64,000 nt of DNA from Torymus aiolomorphi (lineage: Eukaryota > Arthropoda > Insecta > Hymenoptera > Torymidae): positions 186,001 through 250,000 of the forward strand of contig CM070877.1 in assembly GCA_036365515.1 (NCBI GenBank), in the 5' to 3' direction. The first letter of the stretch is position 1. The number at the start of each line of letters is the position of its first letter. Of this stretch, positions 36,483 to 48,576 are shown one piece after another. Below the pieces are notes generated by a model. It had not been told where the DNA came from and searched no databases. It was given only the letters and a program-made list of their open reading frames with translations. Position numbers and translations under genes: made by a program.

Positions 36483-37165
36483 ACGATTTTTCCATATTTT
36501 TCTTTTTTTTTTTTACCGACTTAATATTATTCGTTTCGACGGACAAAAATATGGATTGATAGATAATTTCAAGACTTTTAAGAAAATGTGACTACTTCCA
36601 ACGGATATCTAAGCCCAATGCCGTAAAAAAATATTTTCGATTTTTCCATATTTTTCTTTATTTTTTTTTAACCGACTTAATATTATCCGATCGGACCGAC
36701 AAAAATATGGGCAGATAGAAAATGTCAAGACCTTTCAGAAAATGGACCCACTTCCGACAGATATCCAAACCCCGGAGGAAAAAAATTATTTTCGATTTTT
36801 CCATATTTTTCTTTATTTTTTTTAACCGACTTAATAACATCCGATTGGATCGAAAAAAATATGGGTAGAGAGGAAATTTCAAGACGGTTCAGAAAATGGG
36901 CCTACTTCCGACCGATATCCAAACCCAGAGCCGAAAAAAATTATTTTGGATTTTTCCATATTTTTTTTTATTTTTTTTAAACGACTTAATATTATCCGAT
37001 CAGGCAGACAAAAATATGGATTGATAGGTAATTTCAAGGCCTCTCAAAAAATGGACCTACTTCCCACCGATATCCAAATTCGGCGACGAAAAAAAAAATT
37101 TCTATTTTTCAATATTTTGCTTTATTTTTTTTAACCGACTTAATATTATCCGATCAACTACATAA
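36483..37165. repeat. Tandem array, period about 155 bp, five units
   Basis: Copies of GATTTTTCCATATTTTTC start at about 36485, 36639, 36794 and 36949, with a diverged one near 37100, giving spacings near 155 bp. Each unit also carries AACCGACTTAATATTATCCG, ACAAAAATATGG and a TTCCGAC..GATATCC segment. Units differ by substitutions and small indels. It is satellite-like, with no coding. Confidence 0.75.
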
Positions 37166-37259
37166 TTGAACTTGCACAACTTCAAAATAAGCTTTAAATA
37201 CCTGCCAAAGATAAACTTGATATCTCTGGCCAGTTTCGAGTTAAGCTGCGGACAAATTT

Positions 37260-37262
<3 letters not shown>

Positions 37263-37298
<36 letters not shown>

Positions 37299-37309
37299 AC
37301 ACACACACA

Positions 37310-37346
<37 letters not shown>
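37263..37346. repeat. (CA)n microsatellite
   Basis: An interrupted CA dinucleotide run of about 84 bp. It is followed by a short stem-loop region ending GCTTTCTCTTTGAGAAAGC, similar in plan to the hairpin of the CA-carrying family at 43-56 kb. Confidence 0.8.
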
Positions 37347-37351
<5 letters not shown>

Positions 37352-38215
37352 TACATTTTCTAGAAAATGCATATCTCGACTCAGGGAGCTCAGAAATATC
37401 GAAAACCATCGAAATCTCGAGGTCGAAAAATTTCACCGTTACCAAGCTTTCTCTTTGAGAAAGCAAAAAGTATACAATTGTAAAACGTTATTCAGCATTT
37501 AATAATTTTTAGTTGAGACAAACAATGGGAAATACGACGCGAGGTGAGGATGCCGTTTCACATAGAAAAGTGTAAGATGACCGTCACTTTTACGTAATTT
37601 CACGTGTCAATTTTAAGAATATTGCATTACATAAATTATTAAACATTTTGATTATTGAAAATACTGTGACCCCGCATTCTTTACACGATAACAAATCGCT
37701 AGCAACTTAATTTTCAATATCACGACGTAAATTTCGCGTGAACAATGGGAAATACGGCTCGAGGTGGGGGTCACTATTGGTAAAGTTCGCTCCTACATCC
37801 CCTTAATCAGAAAGAATGATATGTATACGCCAAAGATCTGATAATTTGCATTAAATAAATTTTTATGGAGTTCAATTTATGGTTTTTGGAATCATTGAAT
37901 CCGATTTTAATGCATTTTTTGGAAAATGTATGCGTGCGTACATGTGTATGTGCATGCCAGCGTACGTGCGCGTGCATGGGGTAAATTTTGAGTCCACGTA
38001 CCTCCTGTGCAAACGAATATATCGGGCTGTAATTTTGCAGGTATTTCGACACAAATTTAGACTAATTAACTAATTAGATTTTGAATAACGCCTTATATAG
38101 TATTAAACATGATTTTTACTAAAAACCTAAAATTGAATAATTATTCTTTTGAACCTAACATATCTAGAATAACTTTTCATTTAAAAACAGCTTCAATCTG
38201 AGCTTTGGTTCATTA

Positions 38216-38216
<1 letters not shown>

Positions 38217-38273
<57 letters not shown>

Positions 38274-38284
38274 ACACACACACA
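38217..38284. repeat. (CA)n microsatellite
   Basis: A CA run of about 68 bp with a single TA interruption, directly at the left border of the 38.3-39.9 kb foldback. Confidence 0.85.
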
Positions 38285-39068
38285 TGTGGAATTCTACAGA
38301 AAATTACCCCTAACTGTGGTCGAAAAATCGCAAAAATTCAAAGTTGAAGCACACCTCCAACAACTGGTTTTTTCTATTCTGTAGCAAAAATAATGCACGA
38401 AAAGTGTGTCGAAACAAGGAAATCGGAATAGTGTTTTTCAAGAAGCTACATTTAATTTTTCTTATCGAAATTTAACATGGGAAAAATAGATGAAAAGTAG
38501 TCATTGATGATTAACCAATAGCAAGCTACTGAAGAGGCAAAAACAAATTTAACAAAAAAGCGATTAAGGTAGAAGAAAAGAGCTTTAATTTCAGACTAGA
38601 ATCGTTAAAATCGGTTGATTCTGTGCAAAGCTCGTGAATTTAAAAATTGCGAAAAATGACCAAAAATAAGCGACTTTTCTCAAATCCACGTAATTCTTAA
38701 AATTTTGATCATATTTCGTAATTTTTCGCAATTTTTAAATTCACGTAGCTTTGCACAAAATCGACTGATTTTAACGATTCGAGTTTTAAATTAAAGCTCT
38801 TTTCTTCTACTTTAATCAATTTTTATGAAAATTTTTTTTAGCGCTTCAATAGCTTGCTATTGGTTAATCACCAATGACCACTTTTCGTCCATTTTTCACA
38901 TGTTAAATTTCCATAAGAAAACTTAAATGTAGCTTCCTGAAAAACACTATGCCGATTTTCTTGGTACAACACGCTTTTTGTGTATTATTTTTGCTACAGA
39001 ATAGGAAAAACCAGTTATTGGAGGTGTGCCTCAACTTTGAATTTTTACGATTTTTCGACCACAGTTAA

Positions 39069-39867
39069 CCCAATAAGCAAAAAGAATTTTTAATGAACTC
39101 TTTAAGACTACTTTATGAACGCTTTTTCCATGAAAGTAATCATAAAGAATTCTTATTGGACCACTTTATCTGATCTCGAATGTCCCATCGGTGCTGATTC
39201 GAATCGTCTACATATGTTATGATGTACTAATACTAATAATCTTTTAAAATACTTAGTGATTACTTTATGATTACTTTGTGATTACTTTCCATTGATATTA
39301 TTTTGTTTTATTAAAAATATTTTTGAAAATATTTTATACAAAGTAATCTATAAGAATACTTTGTGAATACTTAGAAAATCATCCTCAAGCGGATATTCGG
39401 TACTACTTAACCCATTAACGCCGGAGCGACCATTTTGGGACACTCGAAGAAACAAACATTTTCTCAGCTACATAGAGTGATAAAAGCGATAACCCATCGG
39501 TAAAATGAGCTGTATTTTCGAATCCCGGTATTAGTTTTTAGCTATCAGCTCTCCTAAGGGGTGAAAATGGGGTGTGAATTGAAGAAAAAGTAAAAAAAGG
39601 TATGGAACAGATTTTTCTATCCTTGATCTCACGTTTTTTCTTTTTTTTTACTTTTCTTCAATTCACACCCCATTTTCACCCCTTAGGAAGAGTGATAGCT
39701 AAAAACTAATACCGGTATTCGAAAGAACAGTTCATTTTACCTATAGAGTATCACTTTCATTGCTCTATGTAGCCGAGAACATGTTTTTTTCTTCGAGTGT
39801 CCAAAAATGGTCGCTCCGGCGTTAATGGGTTAAAGAATTCTTTTATCCCAGATTTTTGCTAATTGGG
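39069..39867. mobile_element. MITE-like element inserted in the large foldback
   Basis: Termini CCCAATAAGCAAAAA and TTTTTGCTAATTGGG are near-perfect inverted repeats. AAAGAATTCTT motifs lie near both ends. Without the piggyBac-like insertion inside it, the element is about 380 bp. Its borders coincide with the break in the host foldback arm. Confidence 0.6.
39411..39829. mobile_element. piggyBac-like MITE with TTAA duplication (419 bp)
   Basis: It is flanked by TTAA on both sides (39407-39410 and 39830-39833). The ends are CCCATTAACGCCGGAGCGAC and its complement. TTAA followed by CCC is the classic piggyBac arrangement. The arms are about 180 bp each, with a T/A-rich loop, and there is no transposase. 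It lies inside the element at 39069-39867. Confidence 0.8.
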
Positions 39868-40229
39868 AGGGGTAATTTCCTGTAGAATTCGACATATATA
39901 TTATGACGGGAAATAATTCTCCGTCATTTTCCCCTCTCTCCCCGCATTACCTCTGTATTAACCTATCGAGATTATGTTACAGGTGCAGACGGCGCGGAAG
40001 GACGCCTAGCCAAGAGGGAGGGAGAGAGAGAGAGAGAGAGCGCGAGAGCTCGCGCCCCCTTGCCCCCTCCTCAGCTCCCTCCTCAGCCCCCCTCACCCCC
40101 CCTCAAAATAATGTCATTATTTAAATAGTTTTCGTCTAATATTTCAAGTAGTATCCTTCGTCGGTTTCAACCTATTTTCGAAAAAATTACAACCATTTTC
40201 TAAAAAATTTGGAAATATTTTTAGAAGAA

Positions 40230-41180
40230 TATAAATATAAAACTTTTCAAAGGATATAAATAAAATGCCGTGATTAAAAGGAGCCTAGGGTAGCGTAGAT
40301 AGCAAGATTGTAATTAGCGACCTTGAAAGCTCCTGTATAAAAATTTTAAGCAAAATCTAAGCTTGCTTCGAACTTTTGACAGCAAAAAGATGATTCCTCT
40401 AGGGCAAGGCTTTTGTTAATAGTCAAAGAACCTTCCAACTTTAAAACAATATGGATTTGTTGATACAAAAGTATTGCACTATGGTCAAAGAGGTGATTCC
40501 TCCTAGGCAAGGCTCTTGTTAACTGTCAAATTACCTTACAAATATATAATGTGGATATCTCAGGCGTATAATTTTTCAACAATTCGTTGAAAAAACTTTC
40601 AGAAGGATTGAATATATAGTCAGAAGCAATTTCTTTTAAAAACTTTTAGAAGAATATAAATAGGATATCGTGATCGAAAAGGTGATTCCTCCATGACAAG
40701 GCTTTTAATAACAGTTGAAGAATATTCTTCGACAAAGATAACGTAAATTACGAGTTACAATTAAAAAAAGATACGGCAATCAAAAAGGTGCTTTCTCTAG
40801 GAGAACCGTCCAACTTTAACAAAAGCACGTAAATGTACTCCAAAGAAATAGACATTATGAAAGGAAAAAAATTGTATGTTATAGAACTTCAAAAGGATTA
40901 TTGAATACATTCAAGCTATAGAAAAATCATGCACAATCATTTTTAAAGCTACAGGATAAACATACGGTCAAGCTCAAAAAGGTGGTTCCTCCAGTGCAAG
41001 GTTAACAGTTAAGGTATCTTCAAACTTTGACAAAGGAAATGTAATATTTTGGACCGTGTAACGTTCTATTTTAGATAGAAGGATATACATGTACAGTCAG
41101 AAGCAATTACTTTCGAAAAACTTTTAGAATGATATAAATAGAATACCGTGATTAAAAAGGTGTATCGCCCAAGGCAAAGC

Positions 41181-41190
<10 letters not shown>
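40230..41190. repeat. Degenerate tandem repeat, about six units
   Basis: A motif like AAAAGGTGATTCCTCC followed by GGCAAGGCT and a TTAACAGT segment recurs irregularly near 40385, 40490, 40677, 40785, 40977 and 41155. Spacing is uneven (about 105-195 bp). There is no coding. A (TTTA)n run follows at about 41183-41210. Confidence 0.5.
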
Positions 41191-41213
<23 letters not shown>

Positions 41214-41430
41214 CAGAAAAGTTACAATGCAGTTTACAAAGTAAAATCTATTAGAGGTAAACATTGTTACCTGTACAATAGTCTGGTTGCATACAACTAA
41301 TACTATATCTATAACTTAAAACTAACAGATTACTCATTCGAGTAACATAAACATTTTCATAAACTTTATTTCATTTAACAATTTTATGTTAACATTTAAT
41401 ATAATTACCAATGACTTACTAAAGTATTAG

Positions 41431-41787
41431 ATGGCCAATCAAGGAGATTCAAGACCCAATTCATTAAGATGGGAACCTACACAAAAAATATATGTCGAAG
41501 TGAAAAGTATACAGCATGCAAAACAATTGGATGAGATAAACAAATAACTACACGATCATATTAATGAAGAAGATGAATGTGATTTAATTAATCAAATCAA
41601 TGAATGCAATAATGATATCACACAAGGACAAATACCATTGATTTGGAATCCAGAACAAAATAAATATCATGAAGTAGAAAATTTAAAAAATGCCATTAAA
41701 CTTGACAGGTTAAACGAAATGGTGAAACACTATGAAAAAGAAGAAAATAAGTATAATGAATATTATAATAACTTGCTTAAAGAGTAG
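41431..41787 (+). pseudogene. Broken ORF with internal WxPxQ duplication
   Basis: A 119-codon frame starts ATG at 41431 and ends TAG at 41785, with a single internal stop TAA at 41545-41547. The two halves share a motif, RWEPTQKIYVEV and IWNPEQNKYHEV, each followed by a segment with ALK/AIKLDxLNE character. This implies an internal duplication of a repeat unit. The family is not recognised. It is probably carried by a mobile element, since a direct repeat (CTGTTTTTTGTTGCTTATGG and a near-identical copy) lies at about 41797 and 41969, and a GC-rich palindrome at 42095-42126. Confidence 0.45.
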
Positions 41788-42094
41788 GATATGAACTGTT
41801 TTTTGTTGCTTATGGTAACAATTAAAATCATACGCATGGCTGTTGGCGAGGTATACCACTTAAAAAAATCCAACGCGGGTTATGCTATTGAATAAATGCA
41901 TATGAACGATGGCTCTTCATGTAATTATTTTAATAGTTAAACAGTACCACCAGGGTGGCGTGTAAAACTGTTTTTTATTGCTTATGGTAACAATTATTAA
42001 AATAATAAATTATCTATGACTTTATCACACAGTAATTTTTATCAAAAGGATATAATTTAAAATATTTTTATTATATTAATTTTTTCAACATATC

Positions 42095-42130
42095 GGGGGT
42101 TGGCGAGCGGAGCGAGTAGGGGGGCGAAGC
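42095..42130. repeat. GC-rich double palindrome
   Basis: GGCGAGCGGAGCGAG is followed by GGGGCGAAGCCCC, two short hairpin-forming motifs in an AT-rich setting. It is probably the end of the element that carries the broken ORF at 41431-41787. Confidence 0.4.
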
Positions 42131-42146
42131 CCCACTAGTGTGTTTG

Positions 42147-42167
<21 letters not shown>

Positions 42168-42182
<15 letters not shown>

Positions 42183-42241
42183 CATGTGCGTGCGCGGTTG
42201 CGCGTATGTATGTGTGTGTGTGTGTGTGTGTCTGTGTGTGT

Positions 42242-42334
<93 letters not shown>
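42168..42334. repeat. (GT)n microsatellite
   Basis: A GT run of about 167 bp with GC and TC interruptions, preceded by (TA)n. Open frames across it are artefacts of the dinucleotide. Confidence 0.9.
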
Positions 42335-42338
<4 letters not shown>

Positions 42339-42540
42339 AGGACTTATGTTAACATCGCGGGTTAATGTTTATGTAAAATTAACACGTAAAAATTATGCGG
42401 ACGTCCGCATAAGTACCGTAAAGTCTCGCACCAGTTCAGAAATTGTCTGCATAAGTTACGTTCCGTACAGATATGTATGTATGTATGTATGTATATATGT
42501 ATGTATGTATTTGTGTGTGTGTATGTATGTGTGTACACAC

Positions 42541-43574
42541 ACACACTTTAGATAAGACAGGCCTATAAAAAAAGACATGTCTGAACTCGCAGTATAAGAA
42601 ACATATTTTCTTACATATTTTGAGATGCTCAATCCATATCTAAAGTCAAAATAAGGGGGTTGCCAGGCTGATTATGGTTAAATATCGTGTTATTATCAGG
42701 AAATCCTGGAATCCTTTTCCTCCGTAATTTTACATAGAAAATTACGGAGATACCTTTTATGCTTTTATTTCCTTATGAACAAGGATCATATATAGCAAAC
42801 TGATTTTTGAAATACGCTTGAAACGCTTTAATAATATTTTTTTCTATGTATAATTATTAAAAATTAGTAAGTTTTCGCACAACCAACTTTAATTATATGT
42901 AAAATTATATGTAAATAAAGTTATTTTGCTTCCTCCTAGAGGAAGCTTTGTGATAGTAATTTTTTGACTTATTGTAAAAGCATGTTATAATTGTTTTTCG
43001 AGGTGTTAGGAATCAAAATACATGATTTTTGAAAAATGTCTGTATGGATGTGTGTGTGTATGCACACACATACTTTAGATAAGACAGGCCTATAAAAAAA
43101 GACATGTCTGAACTCGCAGTATAAGAAACATATTTTCTTACATATTTTAAGATGCTCAATCCATATCTAAAGTCAAAATAAGGGGGTTGCCAGGCTGATT
43201 ATGGTTAAATATCGTTTTATTATCAGGAAATCCTGGAATCCTTTTCCTCCGTAATTTTACATAGAAAATTACGGAGATACCTTTTATGCTTTTATTTCCT
43301 TATGAACAAGGATCATATATAGCAAACTGATTTTTGAAATATGCTTGAAACGCTTTAATAATATTTTTTTCTATGTATAATTATTAAAAATTAGTAAGTT
43401 TTCGCACAACCAACTTTAATTATATGTAAAATTATATGTAAATAAAGTTATTTTGCTTCCTCCTAGAGGAAGCTTTGTGATAGTAATTTTTTGACTTATT
43501 GTAAAAACATGTTATAATTGTTTTTCGAGGTGTTAGGAATCAAAATACATGATTTTTGAAAAATGTCTGTATGG

Positions 43575-43590
<16 letters not shown>
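42541..43590. repeat. Tandem duplication, period 527 bp, two near-identical units
   Basis: The unit from ACTTTAGATAAGACAGG (42545) recurs at 43072 with only a few differences over its length. It includes ATTACGGAG palindromes and the hairpin GCTTCCTCCTAGAGGAAGC. A third, partial unit is at about 44140-44290. High identity suggests a recent duplication. Confidence 0.75.
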
Positions 43591-43640
<50 letters not shown>

Positions 43641-44138
43641 ACGCCTGGATCTCAGCTTCTACTCGACCGATTTTGACCGGACAGGTACCATTTTTTTGTT
43701 TTTTCTGTGTGATGGCGGGTCAAAGTTTCGTTTTTTGATTCGCTGATGCGTTTTTGTTTTATTTCGAATTTTCGATTTTCTCAAAATTGATTTTTGCTTT
43801 TTTTTAATGATAAGATCGAGATATTTGAATTTAATGGATAGCATTCGAAAGAGCATTAAAAGACCTATATTTTCTAAAAAAAAATTTCTCTAGCTATCGC
43901 GGTTCTATTGTATTAACAAATACGTGTTTTGTTATGTTTTTTAAAGCTTATAACTCCTAAACTAAACGGTCAATTTTCTTGAGAAAAATCATGGTAATGC
44001 AGAATATAAATAGCAGCATCCTGTAAAAATTTAAATCATTTTGCCGACTAGTTTTTCAGAAAAAAATTGAAATGTGAAAAAAATGAGTTTTGTATGTCCA
44101 ACGATTACGGGAGTAAAATTGACTTAATCGCTTTGGAA
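43447..44138 (+). mobile_element. CA/GT-carrying dispersed repeat, copy 1
   Basis: It starts at the hairpin GCTTCCTCCTAGAGGAAGC and reads through ACATGATTTTTGAAAAATG into a (GT)n tract (about 43576-43640). It continues with CGCCTGGATCTCAGCTTCTA and further shared sequence to the segment TGTCCAACGATTACGGGAGT. The other copies at 47.4-48.1, 51.8-52.8, 53.4-53.8 and 55.3-56.2 kb are on the opposite strand. No protein is encoded. Confidence 0.6.
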
Positions 44139-44400
44139 ATATCAGGAAATCCTGGAATCCTTTTCCTCCATAATTTTACATAGAAAATTACGGAGATACC
44201 TTTTATGTTTTTATTTCCTCATGAACGAGGATCATATATGACAAACTGATTTTTGAAAAACGCTTAAAGCGCTTTAATAATATTTTTTATTTTTTCAAAG
44301 CACTTGAAACACGGATGCAATAATCTTGAAGACGGCACACTCGTTTTTCATAATGGCCCTTCTTCAATGCGAGTGACAACGGACAAATTAAATATCCATT

Positions 44401-44560
44401 GTTACACGAAAAAAATTTTTTTGTCCGATATCTACCAAATTCATAACCAATGGTAGAAAAATAGTGACTAAAAACCTACGGTAGACCTTTCATCTGTTCT
44501 TTTTCCACCATTGATTATGAATTGCGTAGATTTTGGACAACAAAATTTTTTTCGTGTAAC
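44401..44560. mobile_element. Foldback MITE (160 bp)
   Basis: Termini GTTACACGAAAAAAATTTTT and the complementary right end, plus internal complementary segments around ATTCATAACCAATGGTAGAA. Flanking ACAACGGAC occurs on both sides. Confidence 0.6.
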
Positions 44561-44599
44561 AACGGACATGTAACTTGTCCGTTGTCACCAGCATTGAGG

Positions 44600-46160
44600 A
44601 AAGGTCGTAAGTGTTCGACACTCCACGTCATGCGCGGGCACGCCATGCCACGCCACCCTACGCCACGGTCCATTTTTTTTCTTCCTTATGAGGTATCAGC
44701 ACCAGGCAACGTTCTCATGAACAGTTTCTTCAAACAAATCTTCAAATGAAATAATCTTAATAATCTTCTTTAATCTTTCATCTATTTAATATTTGTTAAT
44801 TAATAAAAAACTAGTCTTCTCCTTCTTAAATCTCTAATTCTCAATCAAATTGTCTTGTCTTCGACTCTCGGATATTTCAGAATTCCTTAGACATCTCATG
44901 TAGATCGATTCTCGAATGTTCGAAACTTCTTCAGACGTCATCGTGTAAATATTCTTCTGTATAAGAAACTCAGTAAAGATGGCCGCTCCCGGAAGCAGGC
45001 TCACTACGGGAGCTCCAACCTGCTCCTAGACACGCGGGTTTCAACTATAAACACCTGCTTTTTCATATAAATTCAGAGCTCGAAATTCTTGTTGTTTTGA
45101 GAACCTTCCATAACCACTATTCTCCGAAGTTAGACAACTATCTTGATGTTAAACAAAATGATTGTGAAAACTATTGAATAAGATATTGATTTTTAAAGTA
45201 TATAAGAAGATGACTATAAATCTTCTTAAAAGCGTTACGTACTAAACAAAAAAATCTTGAAAAACTTCAAACAAGCCTATCATCCATAATCCCATACAAG
45301 AGGATATAGATGATATCTTGTTTCAATAAAAAAACTTTAGCCGCTGAATATAAAAGGAATAAATCAAAACAGAAAATTCTTTAAAAGCATCTATAAACAG
45401 AAACCAAATTTCCTACAAAAAGATATATTTTCAAAATTGATTAAAGTCATATTCAAACAGGATCCTTCAAACTGTATTCTAGGTTATGTCAATTTTCATA
45501 AAGTGCAATACGCTATCACCTTCATTCTTGAGATAATTAGACAACTTAATAATAGATAACAACTATCAACTGTCCCAGAAATACATCACCAACAAATAAA
45601 ATGGACAATAGTAACATTCTTGAAGTAGTTGAGCCCAATGATAACTGCTCTAGAATTCGTCACCAGGAGGCATCACGTGAAAAATTTTGATCCATTAATA
45701 TCTTCGACATCCATAACTTAAAAATTCCAGTAATTGTATCAACGTGTTTCTCGTAATTATCTGAGCACTGTCCAAATTATATTTCTTCAAAAGATGGTCA
45801 ATCAAGCCTTGAATATGAACTCTTTATCCAACATGTGCACTCAATCAGTATCGGATACACTACCAATTAATATCCGGCACTAATTAACTATACTAAATCA
45901 ATTAAAAAAACAGATCAATTATCAATTTAAAAAACACAATAAACAAAAAACCGTTACCAATTCATTGGCCCGTGGCTTCCTCAAACTTAATTTGCTTATT
46001 CCTTTAATGAATTTTTAATAACAAAATTTATAATTTTTGCAACAATATATGACATAATTATAATTAAATTCATTTATGAAGATTAAAAAGTATTAATTTT
46101 TAAATTATGTATAAAATATGAATAAAATAATAGGTCTGATATTTTTAAATTATGTGTGAA
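44600..46160. other. Spacer without recognised features
   Basis: AT-rich apart from a short GC-rich array of CACGCCATGC-like units at about 44637-44672. The last 120 bp belong to a dispersed repeat (AATTCATTGGCCCGT segment) also seen at 51.2 and 53.8 kb. Confidence 0.45.
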
Positions 46161-46161
46161 A

Positions 46162-46290
46162 TAGTATATTACGCACCATGGGAGGAAAAAACTTGGACAA
46201 TCCACAGCTCGTGTAAATCGCTCGCCTTCGGCTCGGGTGGCAAACACGAGCTGGGGGCTGGCCAATTTTACTCCCGTGGTGCGTATACTA
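46162..46290. mobile_element. TAGTAYATTA-family element, GC-rich variant (129 bp)
   Basis: Termini TAGTATATTACGCACCATGG and the matching right end CTCCCGTGGTGCGTATACTA. The centre has CTCGCCTTCGGCTCGGG, a variant of the family core that keeps the hairpin shape, and a second AGCTCGTGT/ACACGAGCT palindrome. Confidence 0.65.
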
Positions 46291-47379
46291 TTTTTCCTTA
46301 CATCGAGGCCGAAAATACCATATTTCCGTTTCGGAGCCGGGCGGGAATGAGGCACTTTCGGCCCGGTGTGAGGAAAAATAAATAAACTAATTGATTGTAA
46401 TATTATCGTCAAAACCTTTTAAAATTCTTAATTAACCTTTACTTCAAATTATATTTTCTTTGTGGAATTGCACACATAGGGCACGTGTCTCTAGTAGTTT
46501 GCTGTCCGTATTTGTGTGCTCTTTCAGCAATTTCCAATCTAAGAAAAAGGTTCTAACCTTAAAAATAATAAATGGCTATTACAAAACAAAAGCAGATATA
46601 CAAAACGCGCGCATCGGCGCAAAGCGAATAGCGCATGTCATTTCCATTTTCTAGTATACATAAATACGTTCCCGAATAATTACGATTTTAAAAGAGTTTT
46701 AACCGCAAATATCTTTGAATTCATAAACGAATTCTTTTATCCTAAGAATTCTTCTAATAAATAATATACAATCTCTACATCTCCACCAAATTTCAAAAAT
46801 GTTAAAACAATTTTAATGTAGTTATATCGTGCGACAACAAAGACAGTCATTTTCAAAAATACTAAAATTTTAAATATCAAACATCTCAAAAAATAACCAT
46901 ATAATCAGGATGAAATTTTACAAAGGTATTGTCTATATCGCATACAAAATAGTCTATAAATTCCAAGCTGATACATGAAGTCGTCATTGAGATATTACAA
47001 TTTTGAAAAAAAAAAACCATAAAAGAATTTTAACCTTAAATATCTCTAAAAATCATGAGACAATTCTTTTATCTAAAGGACTTATACGATAATATATAGA
47101 CTCTACATTTCCACAAAATTTCAACATGATTAAACCAATTTTTGTTTTCTCTAGTTATCATGGGACAAAGAAAATAACTTTGTAAAATACGAAAATTTTC
47201 AAAATCAAATATCTCAAAAAGTAATCGTACGATCTTGATGAAAATAGAATACATATTATCTATATCATATACCAAATTGTCTATAAATTTGTAGCTGATA
47301 CATGGAGCCGTTCTCGAGAAATTGCGATTTGAAAAAAAGGTTAAAAAAATTTTAACCTCAAATATTTCTGGAGCAACCA

Positions 47380-48053
47380 TTTTGCCCAAAGAACTCGACC
47401 GAAAGCTATCCAAAACCTACCTCTAAAAGGAATTTCAAAGCGATTAAGTCAACTTTACTCCCGTAATCGTTGGACATACAAAACTCATTTTTTTCACATT
47501 TCAATTTTTTTCTCAAAAACTAGTCGACAAAATGAATTCAGATTTTTACAGATTATAGCTATTTATATTCTGCACTATTATGAGTTATAAGCTTTTAAAA
47601 AAAAAAAACAAGTTTTTCTTAATAACAAAAGAACCGTGATAGTTAGAGAAATTTTTTTTTAGAAAATATAGGTATTTTAATACTCTTTCGAATGCTATCC
47701 ATTCGATTCAAATATCTCGATCTTATAATTAAAAAAAAGCAAAAATCAATTTTGAGAAAATCGAAAATTCGAAATAAAACAAAAACGCATCGGCGAATCA
47801 AAAAACGAGTTTTTCACCCGCCATCACACAAAGAATACAAAAAAAAATGAGACCTGTCCGGTCAAAATCGATCGAGTAGAAGCTGAGATCCAGGCGTATA
47901 CACACACACACACCCCACACCCATACATCCATACAGACATTTTTCAAAAATCATGTATTTTAATTCCTAACATCCCGAAAAACAATTATAACATGTTTTT
48001 ACAGTAACTCAACAAATTTCTATCACAAAGCTTCCTCTAGGAGGAAGCAAAAA
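47380..48053 (-). mobile_element. CA/GT-carrying dispersed repeat, copy 2
   Basis: The reverse-strand equivalent of the copy at 43.4-44.1 kb. The CA tract is short here (about 47898-47918, then CCCACACCC). It ends at the hairpin GCTTCCTCTAGGAGGAAGC. Similar sequence extends upstream to about 46680. Confidence 0.6.
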
Positions 48054-48317
48054 GAAAAAAACTTTATAATAAATTCAAAATTCTTCAAACTAAACTCATT
48101 GTTGGGGTCCGGTTCGTGGGTCCCAAACCGAGTAGAGAAAATTAGGAATAGAAAAAGCCAAAAAGGAAGATGGAGAGAGAAAGTGACCACTTGCTTCGGA
48201 GCCCACGAACAGAATCTTCCACGGTCCATTTGTGGCGACTCACTGACTACGCCGAATAGCAGTGCGTCGACTCCCGGGTTTCGAGGTTAGGAAACGCGAC
48301 GAAATTTTCTCTGTGTA

Positions 48318-48478
48318 GGCAAACTTATTATATACTTTACGGTCAAATTTCAGATAAATCTATTGGAAAATAAAGACGTTATTTGAGAACTCGCAACGTC
48401 GCATAATGTTAATTACGTCTTTATTTTCCAATAGATTTATCTGGGAAATTTGACCGGGAAGTAGGTAATAAGTTTGCC
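48318..48478. mobile_element. Palindromic MITE with TA flanks (161 bp)
   Basis: Ends GGCAAACTTATTA and TAATAAGTTTGCC, flanked by TA (48316-48317 and 48479-48480). Inner arms around TCTATTGGAAAATAAAGACG are complementary. The TA duplication suggests a Tc1/mariner-type origin. Confidence 0.65.
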
Positions 48479-48576
48479 TATATGTGAATCACCACTCAGA
48501 ATTTAAAGAACGGTACAGTAGAGAACTCTGCCGGTATATAAGGCATTCCTTAAAGCGAAAATTTTGATAGATATAT

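Larger units (their letters stand above)
38285..39895. mobile_element. Large foldback element (outermost of three nested insertions)
   Basis: Arms of about 380 bp (38285-38660 and about 38700-39066) are reverse complements. The last about 25 bp of the right arm (GGGGTAATTTCCTGTAGAAT) are displaced to 39869-39895 by the insertion at 39069-39867. The element has no coding capacity. The central region carries a CCAATAGCAAGCT segment on both arms. Confidence 0.7.

Noticed and set aside
42138..42555. Cys-Val repeat proteins
   Set aside because: They are translations of a (GT)n microsatellite.
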